Below, piece by piece: positions 33,335 through 41,104 of a stretch of 64,000 nt of DNA. The stretch's first letter is position 1. Each line of letters opens with the position of its first letter. The notes below the pieces were generated by a model. It did not search any database. It worked only from the letters and a program-made list of their open reading frames with translations, and was not told the DNA's origin. Made by a program: the position numbers and the translations under genes. This stretch comes from Tabrizicola sp. (GTDB lineage: Bacteria > Pseudomonadota > Alphaproteobacteria > Rhodobacterales > Rhodobacteraceae): contig NZ_JAUXZE010000082.1 of the NCBI RefSeq assembly GCF_030694085.1, positions 124,001-188,000 of the forward strand. The letters run 5' to 3'.

Positions 33335-35584
33335 TTAGCCCTTCGCCGCCTTGATCGCCGCCAGCACCTTCGGCGGAGAGCAGGGCAGGCTGCGGATGCG
33401 CGCACCCGTGGCCCCCGCGATGGCCGAAGCGACGGCGGGCAGGGGCGGGGTGATCCCCGTCTCACCCACGCCGCGGACGCCGTAGGGGTGGCCGGGGTTC
33501 GGGACCTCGATGATCACCGTGTCGATCATCGGCAGGTCGCTGGCGACCGGGATGCGGTAGTCCAGGAACACCGGGTTCTGCAGCCGCCCATCGGCGCCGT
33601 AGACATATTCCTCGTTCAGTGCCCAGCCGATGCCCTGCGCGGCCCCGCCCTGATACTGGCCTTCGACATAGGCCGGATGGATTGCCGTGCCTGCGTCCTG
33701 CACCACCAGATAGCGCAGCACCGTGGTTCTGCCGGTTTCAGGATCAACCTCGACGTCGACGACATGGGTGCCAAAGCTTGCGCCCACACCTTCCGCCGTC
33801 ACCTCGTGGTGGCCTGAAATCGGCCCGCCGGTCGAGCCCATCTTCGATCCGATCTCGCCAATGGTCATCGGCGGGTGCTTGCCCGCGTTCGGCCCGGCCG
33901 GGTGTGCTGCCCCGTCCTTCCATTCCACCGCTTCGGCGTCGATGCCCCAGTCCGCCGCAGCCCGGCGGCACATCTCGGCAATCGCCTGCCGCGCGGCCTC
34001 GACCGCCGCCTTGCCGCTGGCAAAGGTTGCGCGGCTGCCGTGGGTCGGTTCGTTCACCCCAAGCGCGCCGGTTTCCACCACGTTGACCCGGACGTCTTCA
34101 TAGGGAATCCCCAGCGTCTCTGCGACCATCAACCCGATGGAGGCGCGGCTGCCGCCGATGTCCGGCGTGCCGATCATCACCGTGGCCGTCCCGTCCTCAC
34201 CCACCGCCAGCGAAACCGAGGTCTCGCCGCCGTGGTTGAACCAGAAGCCCGAGGCGACGCCCCGGCCCTGATTGGGGCCAAGCGGGATGGCGTAGTTGGG
34301 GTGGTCCTTTGCTGCCTCAAGCGTCTCTTTCAGGCCGATCACGTTGTAGACCGGGCCGTATGACGACTTCGACCCGTTGGTCGCACCGTTCTTCAGCCGC
34401 ACCTCGATCGGGTCCAGCTTCAACTCGCGGCACATCTCGTCGACCAGGCTTTCCACCGCGAAAGCCGCCATCGGCGACCCCGGCGCGCGATAGGCGGCAG
34501 CCTTCGGGCGGTTGGCGATAACCTCCACCGCCTCATGCTTCAGCGCGGCAATGTCGTAGCAGGCGAACGCGCAAGGCAGCGCCTCACCGATGGGCGACAT
34601 CCCCGGGAACGCCCCGCCCTGCATGCGGAAGTAGACCTGACCAGCGGTGATCGTGCCGTCCTTCTTCATGCCCAGCTTGACGTCCATCGAGGCACTGGCT
34701 GTCGGTCCCGTCGCTCGCAGCACTTCGGACCGGCTCATCACCAGCTTGACCGGACGCCCGCCCGCCTTCCTGGAAAGAGCCAGCGACAAGGGTTCCATGA
34801 AGATCGTGGTCTTGCCGCCGAAACCGCCACCAATCTCGGACGGGGTGACGCGCAGGTTCGCCGCGTCGATCCCGAGGACAGCCGCGCTCATCCGGCGGAT
34901 GTACCAGTGCCCTTGCGTGCAGACCCACATCTCGCCGCGCCCGTCCTCGCCCATCTGGCCGACGCAGGCGTGCGGTTCGATATAGCCCTGATGGGTCGCC
35001 TCGGTCTTGTACGTATGCTCGCGCACGATGTCGGCAGCGGCAAAGCCCGCCTCGACGTCACCATGCCCGAATTCCATATAGCGGGCGACGTTGCCGTGCA
35101 TGCCTTCCGGCACGGAATAGTCCGCCACGCCTTCGCGGATCACCGGAGCGCCCGGAGCCATCGCCGCATCGACGTCGGTCACATGCGGCAGGACCTCGTA
35201 GGTCACTTCAATCAGCCGCGCCGCGTCCTGCGCCAGAAGGGCCGAGGTCGCTGCGACCGCCGCCACCGCATGCCCGTCATAGAGAGCCCTGTCTCCTGCC
35301 AGAGTGTTGTCTTGCAGGTTCAAGTCTTCGCCCGTCAGTCCGGTCGGCAGGTCCGCCCGAGTCACCACGGCCTTCACGCCATCCAGCGCCAAGGCTTTCG
35401 AGGCGTCGATCTTCACGATCCGCGCATGGGCGTGGGGCGACCGCACCACGGCGGCATGCAGCATCCCCGGCAACGAGAAATCCGCGCCATACCGCGCGCG
35501 GCCCGTCACCTTGTCCAGCCCGTCCGGGCGGTTGGGGCGGGTGCCGATCAGCTTGTATCCGGTCTTCACATCATCCCGTGCCAT
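33335..35584 (-). CDS. Xanthine-dehydrogenase-family molybdopterin-binding large subunit
   Basis: 749 aa. N-terminal aldehyde-oxidase/xanthine-dehydrogenase hammerhead (TGRARYGADFSLPGMLHAAVVRSPHAHARI), then the Mo-cofactor domains with PSEIGGGFGGKTTIFMEPLS, an active-site loop AYRAPGSPMAAFAVES, EPTHGSRATFAS and VRGVGETGITPP carrying the catalytic glutamate. The loop differs from the VAYRCSFR of true CO dehydrogenase and the AYRGAGR of its relatives, so CO is not the substrate. Small, medium and large subunit genes are in CoxM-S-L order. The substrate is unknown. Start overlaps the 2Fe-2S gene stop (TGATG). Confidence 0.87.
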   Translation of the reverse strand: MARDDVKTGYKLIGTRPNRPDGLDKVTGRARYGADFSLPGMLHAAVVRSPHAHARIVKIDASKALALDGVKAVVTRADLPTGLTGEDLNLQDNTLAGDRALYDGHAVAAVAATSALLAQDAARLIEVTYEVLPHVTDVDAAMAPGAPVIREGVADYSVPEGMHGNVARYMEFGHGDVEAGFAAADIVREHTYKTEATHQGYIEPHACVGQMGEDGRGEMWVCTQGHWYIRRMSAAVLGIDAANLRVTPSEIGGGFGGKTTIFMEPLSLALSRKAGGRPVKLVMSRSEVLRATGPTASASMDVKLGMKKDGTITAGQVYFRMQGGAFPGMSPIGEALPCAFACYDIAALKHEAVEVIANRPKAAAYRAPGSPMAAFAVESLVDEMCRELKLDPIEVRLKNGATNGSKSSYGPVYNVIGLKETLEAAKDHPNYAIPLGPNQGRGVASGFWFNHGGETSVSLAVGEDGTATVMIGTPDIGGSRASIGLMVAETLGIPYEDVRVNVVETGALGVNEPTHGSRATFASGKAAVEAARQAIAEMCRRAAADWGIDAEAVEWKDGAAHPAGPNAGKHPPMTIGEIGSKMGSTGGPISGHHEVTAEGVGASFGTHVVDVEVDPETGRTTVLRYLVVQDAGTAIHPAYVEGQYQGGAAQGIGWALNEEYVYGADGRLQNPVFLDYRIPVASDLPMIDTVIIEVPNPGHPYGVRGVGETGITPPLPAVASAIAGATGARIRSLPCSPPKVLAAIKAAKG

Positions 35585-36072
35585 CACGCAGCCCCCCGAT
35601 GGTCCTGACGCATTTCCGCAGCCGCGTCCTGTACGGCTCGGATGATCTTGTCGTACCCCGTGCAGCGGCACAGGTTGCCCGCCAGCCAGTAGCGCACCTC
35701 GGTATCCGTCGGGTCCGGGTTCCGCTCCAGCAAAGCCTTCGCGGCCACAAGGATACCGGGGGTGCAATAGCCGCACTGAAGCGCCGCATGTTCGATGAAC
35801 TTGCGCTGCAAGGGGTGCAGCTCTTCCTTCGCCATGCCCTCGATGGTTTCCACCCGCTTGCCGTTGGCCTCCGCCGCCAGCATCAGGCAGGAACAGACCA
35901 AGGTCCCGTCCACCGTGACCGAACAGGCCCCGCAGTCGCCAGTGCCGCAGCCTTCCTTGGTGCCGGTCAGGTCCAGCTGGTTTCGCAGCGCATCCAGCAG
36001 CGTCTCACGCGGGTCGGCCAGAAACTCGACCGGGTCGCCGTTGACGGTGGTGGTGACGTGAATCTTGCTCAT
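35584..36072 (-). CDS. [2Fe-2S] small subunit of molybdenum hydroxylase
   Basis: 162 aa. Plant-ferredoxin-type N-terminal cluster: EGCGTGDCGACSV with the fourth cysteine in VCSCLML. C-terminal helical cluster: QCGYCTPG and NLCRCTGY. It passes electrons from the Mo site to the FAD subunit. Overlaps the FAD subunit gene by ATGA and the large subunit by one base, so all three are co-translated. Confidence 0.93.
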   Translation of the reverse strand: MSKIHVTTTVNGDPVEFLADPRETLLDALRNQLDLTGTKEGCGTGDCGACSVTVDGTLVCSCLMLAAEANGKRVETIEGMAKEELHPLQRKFIEHAALQCGYCTPGILVAAKALLERNPDPTDTEVRYWLAGNLCRCTGYDKIIRAVQDAAAEMRQDHRGAA

Positions 36073-36947
36073 GCTTGGGACCCTTTCGATGGGCCTTTCG
36101 CCCGGTCATAGGCGATCTGTGCCGCCCGGCGGGCCAACACGCCTGCCACGTCGATGCGGAACTCCTTGGTCCCGCGCTTGTCCGAGATCGGTTTCGCCGC
36201 GCCCTCCGCCGCCTTGGCCAGCGCAGCCGTCGCCGCGTCGTCCAGGGTCGTGCCGATGATCGCCTGCGCTGCCGCTTCCGATAGGATCACTGTCGGCGCC
36301 ACCGCGCCCAGTGCCACCCGCGCCTCGACGATCTTGTCGCCATCCAGACGCAGGCTCACGGCGCAGCCGACCACGGCGATATCCATCTCGGTCCGTGGAA
36401 TGAAGCGCAGGTAGCAGTCGCCGCCGTTCTTGCCCCGTGGCGGCAGCGTGATCGACGACACCACCTCGCCCTTCGCCAGCGTCGTCTTCCCCGGCCCCGC
36501 CGGAACCGCCTCAACCGGAATGTCGCGCGACCCCTTCGGCCCCGTCACCGTGACCATCGCACCAGCGGCAATCAGCCCAGGCACCGAATCGGCGGCGGGA
36601 GAGCCATTGCACAGGTTGCCGGCCAAAGTCGCCCGGCCCTGCACCTGGGTCGAGCCGACAAGGCTCATCCCCTCGACCACACCGGGCCAGTCGCGTACCA
36701 GACCTTCATGACCGCCCAGCACGATCCCCGGCACCGCGATCCCGATCTTCCAGCCACCGTCGGGCGTCTGCACAACCTGGTCGACGCCCGGAATGTGCTT
36801 GAGATCAATCAGATCATCCGGCTGCACCATCCCGGCGCGCATCTGCACCAGGACATCAGTCCCCCCGGCCAGAAAGCGCAGGGTCCCGGTCGCCCCGGCC
36901 GCAATGGCCGCCGCATCCGCAAAGCTGGTAGGTGTATGGTATCGCAT
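36069..36947 (-). CDS. FAD-binding medium subunit of molybdenum hydroxylase
   Basis: 292 aa, CoxM-like. FAD-binding motifs are FLAGGTDVLVQMRAG (near residue 28) and TLAGNLCNGSPAADSVP, with a C-terminal CODH-FAD domain containing VALGAVAPTVILSEAA. The start at 36947 (MRYHTPTSFADA) is the usual family start. First gene of the four-gene molybdenum hydroxylase operon. Confidence 0.92.
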   Translation of the reverse strand: MRYHTPTSFADAAAIAAGATGTLRFLAGGTDVLVQMRAGMVQPDDLIDLKHIPGVDQVVQTPDGGWKIGIAVPGIVLGGHEGLVRDWPGVVEGMSLVGSTQVQGRATLAGNLCNGSPAADSVPGLIAAGAMVTVTGPKGSRDIPVEAVPAGPGKTTLAKGEVVSSITLPPRGKNGGDCYLRFIPRTEMDIAVVGCAVSLRLDGDKIVEARVALGAVAPTVILSEAAAQAIIGTTLDDAATAALAKAAEGAAKPISDKRGTKEFRIDVAGVLARRAAQIAYDRAKGPSKGSQA

Positions 36948-37093
36948 GTCGTCTCCCTGACCTTCTGGCAGGCGTTCCGTCGTCGCCGATTGAACCCGAC
37001 TTTGCTGCACCAAGAGGCACACCGCAATGCCCCTCTGCGACGCCTTCAGTCCGTGGCCGACCTCACGCCCATCACAAGCGACATCTCCCGGCC

Positions 37094-37444
37094 CTAGCCC
37101 TGGCTGTCGCCGAGCAACTGCCGCAGCAGATCGGCCACGGTATTTTCGTTGAAGGGCGAGGCAAGGACATGTGCGCCTTCGGCCTCGGCCTCGCTGACCA
37201 TGCCGCGGAAGGCATAAGGCACCTCCAGGCTTTGCAGCGCCCTGCCAGCCGGAGTCCGCTGGAACCCCTTCGGTTCATGGTGGATCAGCACGGCTCGCGG
37301 GGGCCTGATGGCCAGCTCGCCCAAAGCCGCCTCGGGAGTGGGGAACACAATGACCTCTGCAGCAGGGTCATTCACCCGGATCGCATGGGCAAGATCGTCC
37401 GCGACGATCTGGTCGGGGTCGATGACGAAGTACCGATTTTTCAC
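37094..37444 (-). CDS. Degenerate receiver-domain protein
   Basis: 116 aa that reads like a CheY-type receiver domain on its own: MKNRYFVIDPDQIVADDL at the N-terminus with the acidic pair, a strand AVLIHHEPKGF where the phospho-acceptor Asp is replaced by His (residues 55-56), and VLASPFNENTVADLLRQLL where the conserved Lys of the KPF motif is Ser (97). It therefore cannot be phosphorylated in the usual way and may be a constitutive or protein-binding regulator. Divergent from a Crp/Fnr gene, and no other recognisable domain is present. Confidence 0.6.
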   Translation of the reverse strand: MKNRYFVIDPDQIVADDLAHAIRVNDPAAEVIVFPTPEAALGELAIRPPRAVLIHHEPKGFQRTPAGRALQSLEVPYAFRGMVSEAEAEGAHVLASPFNENTVADLLRQLLGDSQG

Positions 37445-37539
37445 TGATTTGCCCTTGGATCATTGACGTTCCGCCGCCTCACCTTGAAGGTATATCCCAG
37501 CAGCCGCATTAACCTGTGATGAACCAAGGGTTGAAACCG

Positions 37540-38274
37540 ATGACCAAAGTCACGGATTGCCTGGACTGCCCGCTGCGAAGCCGACCGCTGTTCGTCCCGA
37601 TGACCGAAAGCGAACTTGCCTTCCAGCGCCGCTTCAAGGCCGGAGAGCGGTTCATTCCAGCCGGAGGCGACATCATCTTGCAGGGCCAGAAGTCCTCGTC
37701 GCTGTACACCGTGCTGTCTGGCATGGCCGTCCGGTCGGTCATGCTGGAAAGCGGGCAGCGCCAGGTCATCAGCTTTGTCTTCCCCGGTGACCTGATCGGA
37801 TTGCAGTCGGGGATCATGGGCGAAGCGCAGCACAGTGTCACCGCCGTGACGGACACCCTGCTTTGCACCTTCCCCCGCGAAAGGGTCTGGAAGCTGTTCC
37901 GCAACCAGCCTGCGCGCGCCTATGACCTGACCTGGATCGCCGCAATGGAAGAGCATTTCCTGGGCGAGACGGTGGCCACCCTGGGCCAGCGTGACGCAAC
38001 GCAACGTATCGCCTGGGCGCTGGTCCGCATCTGGCGTCGACTTGTCGCAATCGGTATGAACGATGGCGGCTCGGTGCCGTTTCCCTTCCGGCAGCAGGAC
38101 CTGTCTGACGCGCTGGGCCTGTCGGTCGTTCATACCAACCGGGTGATCGTCGCGCTGCGTAACGACGGGCTGGCGCGCATTGCGGGCCGACGCCTGGAAA
38201 TGCTGGATCATCCCCGCCTTTCCAGGCTGGCACTCATGGACATGGAGAAGGAAGATGTGCGGCCGATCCTTTGA
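37540..38274 (+). CDS. Crp/Fnr-family transcriptional regulator
   Basis: 244 aa. N-terminal segment with C-x2-C-P (TDCLDCPLRSRPLF), then a cyclic-nucleotide-binding-type beta-barrel (FIPAGGDIILQGQKSSSLYTVLSGMAVRS; LIGLQSG) and a C-terminal winged helix with FRQQDLSDALGLSVVHTNRVIVALRNDGLARI. Only two of the Fnr-type cysteines are obvious, so an oxygen-sensing cluster is doubtful. The ATG at 37540 follows AAGGG; earlier GTG/ATG codons at 37516 and 37519 are possible starts. The next gene, 15 bp on, is a histidine kinase and is likely co-transcribed. Confidence 0.88.
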   Translation: MTKVTDCLDCPLRSRPLFVPMTESELAFQRRFKAGERFIPAGGDIILQGQKSSSLYTVLSGMAVRSVMLESGQRQVISFVFPGDLIGLQSGIMGEAQHSVTAVTDTLLCTFPRERVWKLFRNQPARAYDLTWIAAMEEHFLGETVATLGQRDATQRIAWALVRIWRRLVAIGMNDGGSVPFPFRQQDLSDALGLSVVHTNRVIVALRNDGLARIAGRRLEMLDHPRLSRLALMDMEKEDVRPIL

Positions 38275-38289
38275 CGGAAACACCCTGCG

Positions 38290-39930
38290 GTGAGGCAGTT
38301 TCTTGCCGCACAGCTTCCGAAGCTGGTCTTCCTCCTGGCCTTCCTTCCCGGCCTGGCGGTGACCGTTGCGGTCTACACTGGCGCCGAACGCCGGATCGAG
38401 GCCGAGTTCGTGCGCGTCGCCGACCTTGCTATCGACCGGGTGGTGTCCCGGCTGCAGCAGCATGTCGTGGTCCTGCGCGCCGCCCGCGGGCTTCTGTCTG
38501 CCACCCGCGGCGGAATCGTTCGCGATGAATTCCTGCGCTTCCTCTCCTCGGTCGACATCGTGACCGAGTTGTCGGGGGTCCAGGGCATCGGCTTTGCCCG
38601 GATGATCGCCACCACCGACACTGCTCTGGCGGAAGACGAGGTTCGCACCCACTACGGTCTGGACATCGACGTCCACCCGCAGACGGACCAGTCCTGGCGC
38701 ACGCCGATCGTGCTGCTGGAACCCCAGAATCCCCGCAACAGCGCCGCCCTGGGCTATGACATGTTCTCCGAGCCCGTCCGGCGACTGGCGATGAACCTGG
38801 CGATCTTGACCGGCGAGGCCCGGATGACCGCCCCGGTGCAGCTGGTGCAAGAGATCACCAGCGACAAGCAGACCGGCTTCCTTGTCTATTTGCCCTTCCA
38901 AAGCACCGCGCAGCCCGCAGGCAGCCAGTCCCGGCCGGTCGAGGGCTTCGTCTACGCTCCGTTCCGCGGTGGCGACCTGATCCGCGCGGCGCTGTCGGTG
39001 GGTGCACCGCTGCCCGTCGCTCTGCGCATTGTCGATGTCGAAGCCCCTGGCACCCCGTTGTTCGATGACAGCTCGGACGCAGCGGCCCGACCGCTCCACC
39101 ACAACCGCAGTCTGGATATCCTGGGTCGGCAATGGCGCTTTGACGTCTGGTCCGACAAGGCGAACATCGGGCAGGTTCGGCACCTCAGCAGCGTTCTGCT
39201 GGGGCTGACCAGCTTCCTCTTTGCCGCCGCGGCCGCCTATGCGGTCGTCGCCCGGCAGAAAGAGGCGCTGCAAGCCCGGGCCGTCGCCGCCGCCGCCGCG
39301 CGCGAGGCCGAATACCGTGAGCTTCTGCTGCAAGAGATGAAGCATCGGATCAAGAACCACATCGCCCGCATCCAGTCGATCTCGCGGCAAAGCGCCCGGG
39401 GGGCGACGGACGTCAAGGCCTTCACCACTGCCTTCGACGCACGTCTGCAAGCGATGTCTGCGGTACAGGAGATTCTGGCGGGCAGCGCCGTGGCCCAGGC
39501 CGACGTCCGGGCCGTCCTGGTGAAGGAACTGCAGCAAAGCCTGGACGCGACCGAGGTTCAGCACCTGATCGACGGTCCCCCTGTCCGCCTGGATGAACGC
39601 CAGGCCCATGCCTTTGCCCTGGTCGTGCACGAACTGGTCACGAACGCGATGAAGTACGGCGGGCTTTCGGTGGGCGGGCAGGGGCTGGAGATCCGCTGGT
39701 CGGTCCAGACCGAAGCCGGTGGTTCGCCCCGGATCCAGCTGCACTGGACCGAACGGATCAGCGGGCTTTCAGCGCCGCCAGAGACCGGCTCCGGCTTCGG
39801 GTCCCGCCTGATCGAGGCCAGCCTGAAAGGCGAACTGCAAGGCAGCCTGACCCGCGACTACGGACCCGAAGGGCTGCAGATCCGCATTTCCTTCCCCCTG
39901 GACCCCGCGCTGAACCGAACCAGCACATAA
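38290..39930 (+). CDS. CHASE-domain HWE-family histidine kinase
   Basis: 546 aa, GTG start. Membrane segment 1 at residues ~10-30, a periplasmic CHASE domain (~40-290, with LSGVQGIGFARMI and GYDMFSEPVRRLAM), membrane segment 2 at ~300-322, then the phospho-acceptor box EMKHRIKNHIARIQSISRQSA (His352) and an ATP-binding domain with HELVTNAMKYGGLS and a GSGFGSRLIE glycine motif. The E-x2-HR-x-KN phospho-acceptor box is typical of HWE/HisKA_2 kinases, which in alphaproteobacteria often feed PhyR. No response regulator is adjacent, and phyR is 4 kb away. Confidence 0.88.
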   Translation: MRQFLAAQLPKLVFLLAFLPGLAVTVAVYTGAERRIEAEFVRVADLAIDRVVSRLQQHVVVLRAARGLLSATRGGIVRDEFLRFLSSVDIVTELSGVQGIGFARMIATTDTALAEDEVRTHYGLDIDVHPQTDQSWRTPIVLLEPQNPRNSAALGYDMFSEPVRRLAMNLAILTGEARMTAPVQLVQEITSDKQTGFLVYLPFQSTAQPAGSQSRPVEGFVYAPFRGGDLIRAALSVGAPLPVALRIVDVEAPGTPLFDDSSDAAARPLHHNRSLDILGRQWRFDVWSDKANIGQVRHLSSVLLGLTSFLFAAAAAYAVVARQKEALQARAVAAAAAREAEYRELLLQEMKHRIKNHIARIQSISRQSARGATDVKAFTTAFDARLQAMSAVQEILAGSAVAQADVRAVLVKELQQSLDATEVQHLIDGPPVRLDERQAHAFALVVHELVTNAMKYGGLSVGGQGLEIRWSVQTEAGGSPRIQLHWTERISGLSAPPETGSGFGSRLIEASLKGELQGSLTRDYGPEGLQIRISFPLDPALNRTST

Positions 39931-39935
39931 AAAGA

Positions 39936-39965
39936 GGCCCGCACCCACCAGGGTGGGCACGGGCC
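39936..39965. terminator. Bidirectional terminator hairpin
   Basis: GGCCCGCACCCACC (39936-39949) pairs with GGTGGGCACGGGCC (39952-39965) with two mismatches. An A-run (39928-39933) lies on the left side, giving a T-run for the minus-strand reading. It separates the convergent kinase and PRC-barrel genes. Confidence 0.6.
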
Positions 39966-40011
39966 GGGCCTTCCGCTGCGAAAGGGCTCGGTTACAGCGG
40001 TCGACCGTTGC

Positions 40012-40977
40012 TTACTGCACCTTGTACTCGGGCAGGGCCTCCAGCTCTTCCTTGGTCATGTTGACCCAGAGCCGGACAGCGCCACCTTCGGTCTGCGCCA
40101 CGGTCAGTCGGTCCATCGGGATGGCCACCGACCGCGCACCGATGCCAAGGAACCCGCCGACATCCAGGATCACGTCGGTCACCTGGCCCTCGCCCGTCAG
40201 GACAAGGTCCGAGACTTCGGCGATCGAGGCGTCGTCCGAACCGCGGACATCGGCGCCGGTCAGAAGCTCGGCCGTCAGGGTGTCACGCTCGACTGCGGTA
40301 TACCCCTCGGGCAAAGTCATCGTGCCGTCCGAAGCCACGGTCGGGGCGGTTTCGGATACAGCTTCGGTCTCGGTTCCTTCGGCCACCGCGCCATCCGCCG
40401 GCATTTCGGTGTCGGTAGCGTTCCCGACGCCCTCAGTGCCTTCGGCCGTGGTCGACTCGGCCACCGCCTCGTCGGTCGCGGTGCCCTGCTGCGTCGTGTC
40501 GGTCGCAGTTGCATCCGCATTGACGTCAGCATTGGCATCGACGTCCGTTGCCATGCCCGGGATCATGTATTCCGGCGCGCCTTCCAGCGTCGCGCGGTCG
40601 GATTGCAGCACCAGGAACCAGTCGTCGGCATCCGTCGCGTCGTCCTGCACGACCTTCAGTGCGGCCATGTCGACGGCAACCTGCCGTTCGCCCATGCCCA
40701 GGAAGCCTCCGATATCGACCAGGACGGCGTCGACGGTGCCGTCACGGCCCAGGATGATGTCGTTCACTTCGCCGATGTCTTCCCAGCCGTCCTGCACGCC
40801 CGCATAGGCGTCGGCGTCAAGGGCGCCTTCGCTGGCATAGACGCGCGCGCCGATGACTTCCGACGCGGCCAGCGACGGACCGGCAGCTTCGGTCTGGAAC
40901 GGAGAGGCGGCGTCTTGGGCCATCGCAGGCAATGCGAAGCCTGCCGCCAGAGCGGTTGTAAGTAGCAGAGCTTTCAC
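40012..40977 (-). CDS. Exported double PRC-barrel domain protein
   Basis: 321 aa, GTG start with AAGGAG six bases upstream. Signal peptide MKALLLTTALAAGFALPAMA. Two PRC-barrel repeats (~residues 40-105 and ~230-300) contain the parallel segments VLVDIGGFLGMGERQVAVDM and VILDVGGFLGIGARSVAIPM. They are joined by an acidic, Thr/Ala/Asp-rich low-complexity linker (~residues 140-215). PRC-barrel proteins of this kind are envelope-associated stress proteins. A perfect EcfG promoter (41034-41059) lies 57 bp upstream of the start. Confidence 0.82.
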   Translation of the reverse strand: MKALLLTTALAAGFALPAMAQDAASPFQTEAAGPSLAASEVIGARVYASEGALDADAYAGVQDGWEDIGEVNDIILGRDGTVDAVLVDIGGFLGMGERQVAVDMAALKVVQDDATDADDWFLVLQSDRATLEGAPEYMIPGMATDVDANADVNADATATDTTQQGTATDEAVAESTTAEGTEGVGNATDTEMPADGAVAEGTETEAVSETAPTVASDGTMTLPEGYTAVERDTLTAELLTGADVRGSDDASIAEVSDLVLTGEGQVTDVILDVGGFLGIGARSVAIPMDRLTVAQTEGGAVRLWVNMTKEELEALPEYKVQ

Positions 40978-41033
40978 GTGAATCTCCTTGGATTGCGATC
41001 GTTGATGCGGCTCCAGGCCGCTTGTGTCCCCCC

Positions 41034-41059
41034 AACGTCGCTGATCCGGGATGAGTTCC
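41034..41059 (-). promoter_or_regulatory. EcfG promoter for the PRC-barrel gene
   Basis: On the minus strand GGAAC (41059-41055), 17-bp spacer, CGTT (41037-41034): a full match to the EcfG general-stress consensus GGAAC-N16/17-CGTT, directly upstream of the gene starting at 40977. Confidence 0.8.
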
Positions 41060-41104
41060 GACCCAAGTTGCCCAATGATCACGGGCTTGGCAAAAACCCG
41101 CGCA

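Noticed and set aside
33335..35584. Aerobic carbon monoxide dehydrogenase large subunit
   Set aside because: The CO dehydrogenase active-site loop VAYRCSFR is absent; the loop reads AYRAPGSP.
37441..39744. Minus-strand open frame of 767 codons opposite the Crp/Fnr and CHASE kinase genes
   Set aside because: Shadow of two plus-strand genes with intact domains; no recognisable motif.
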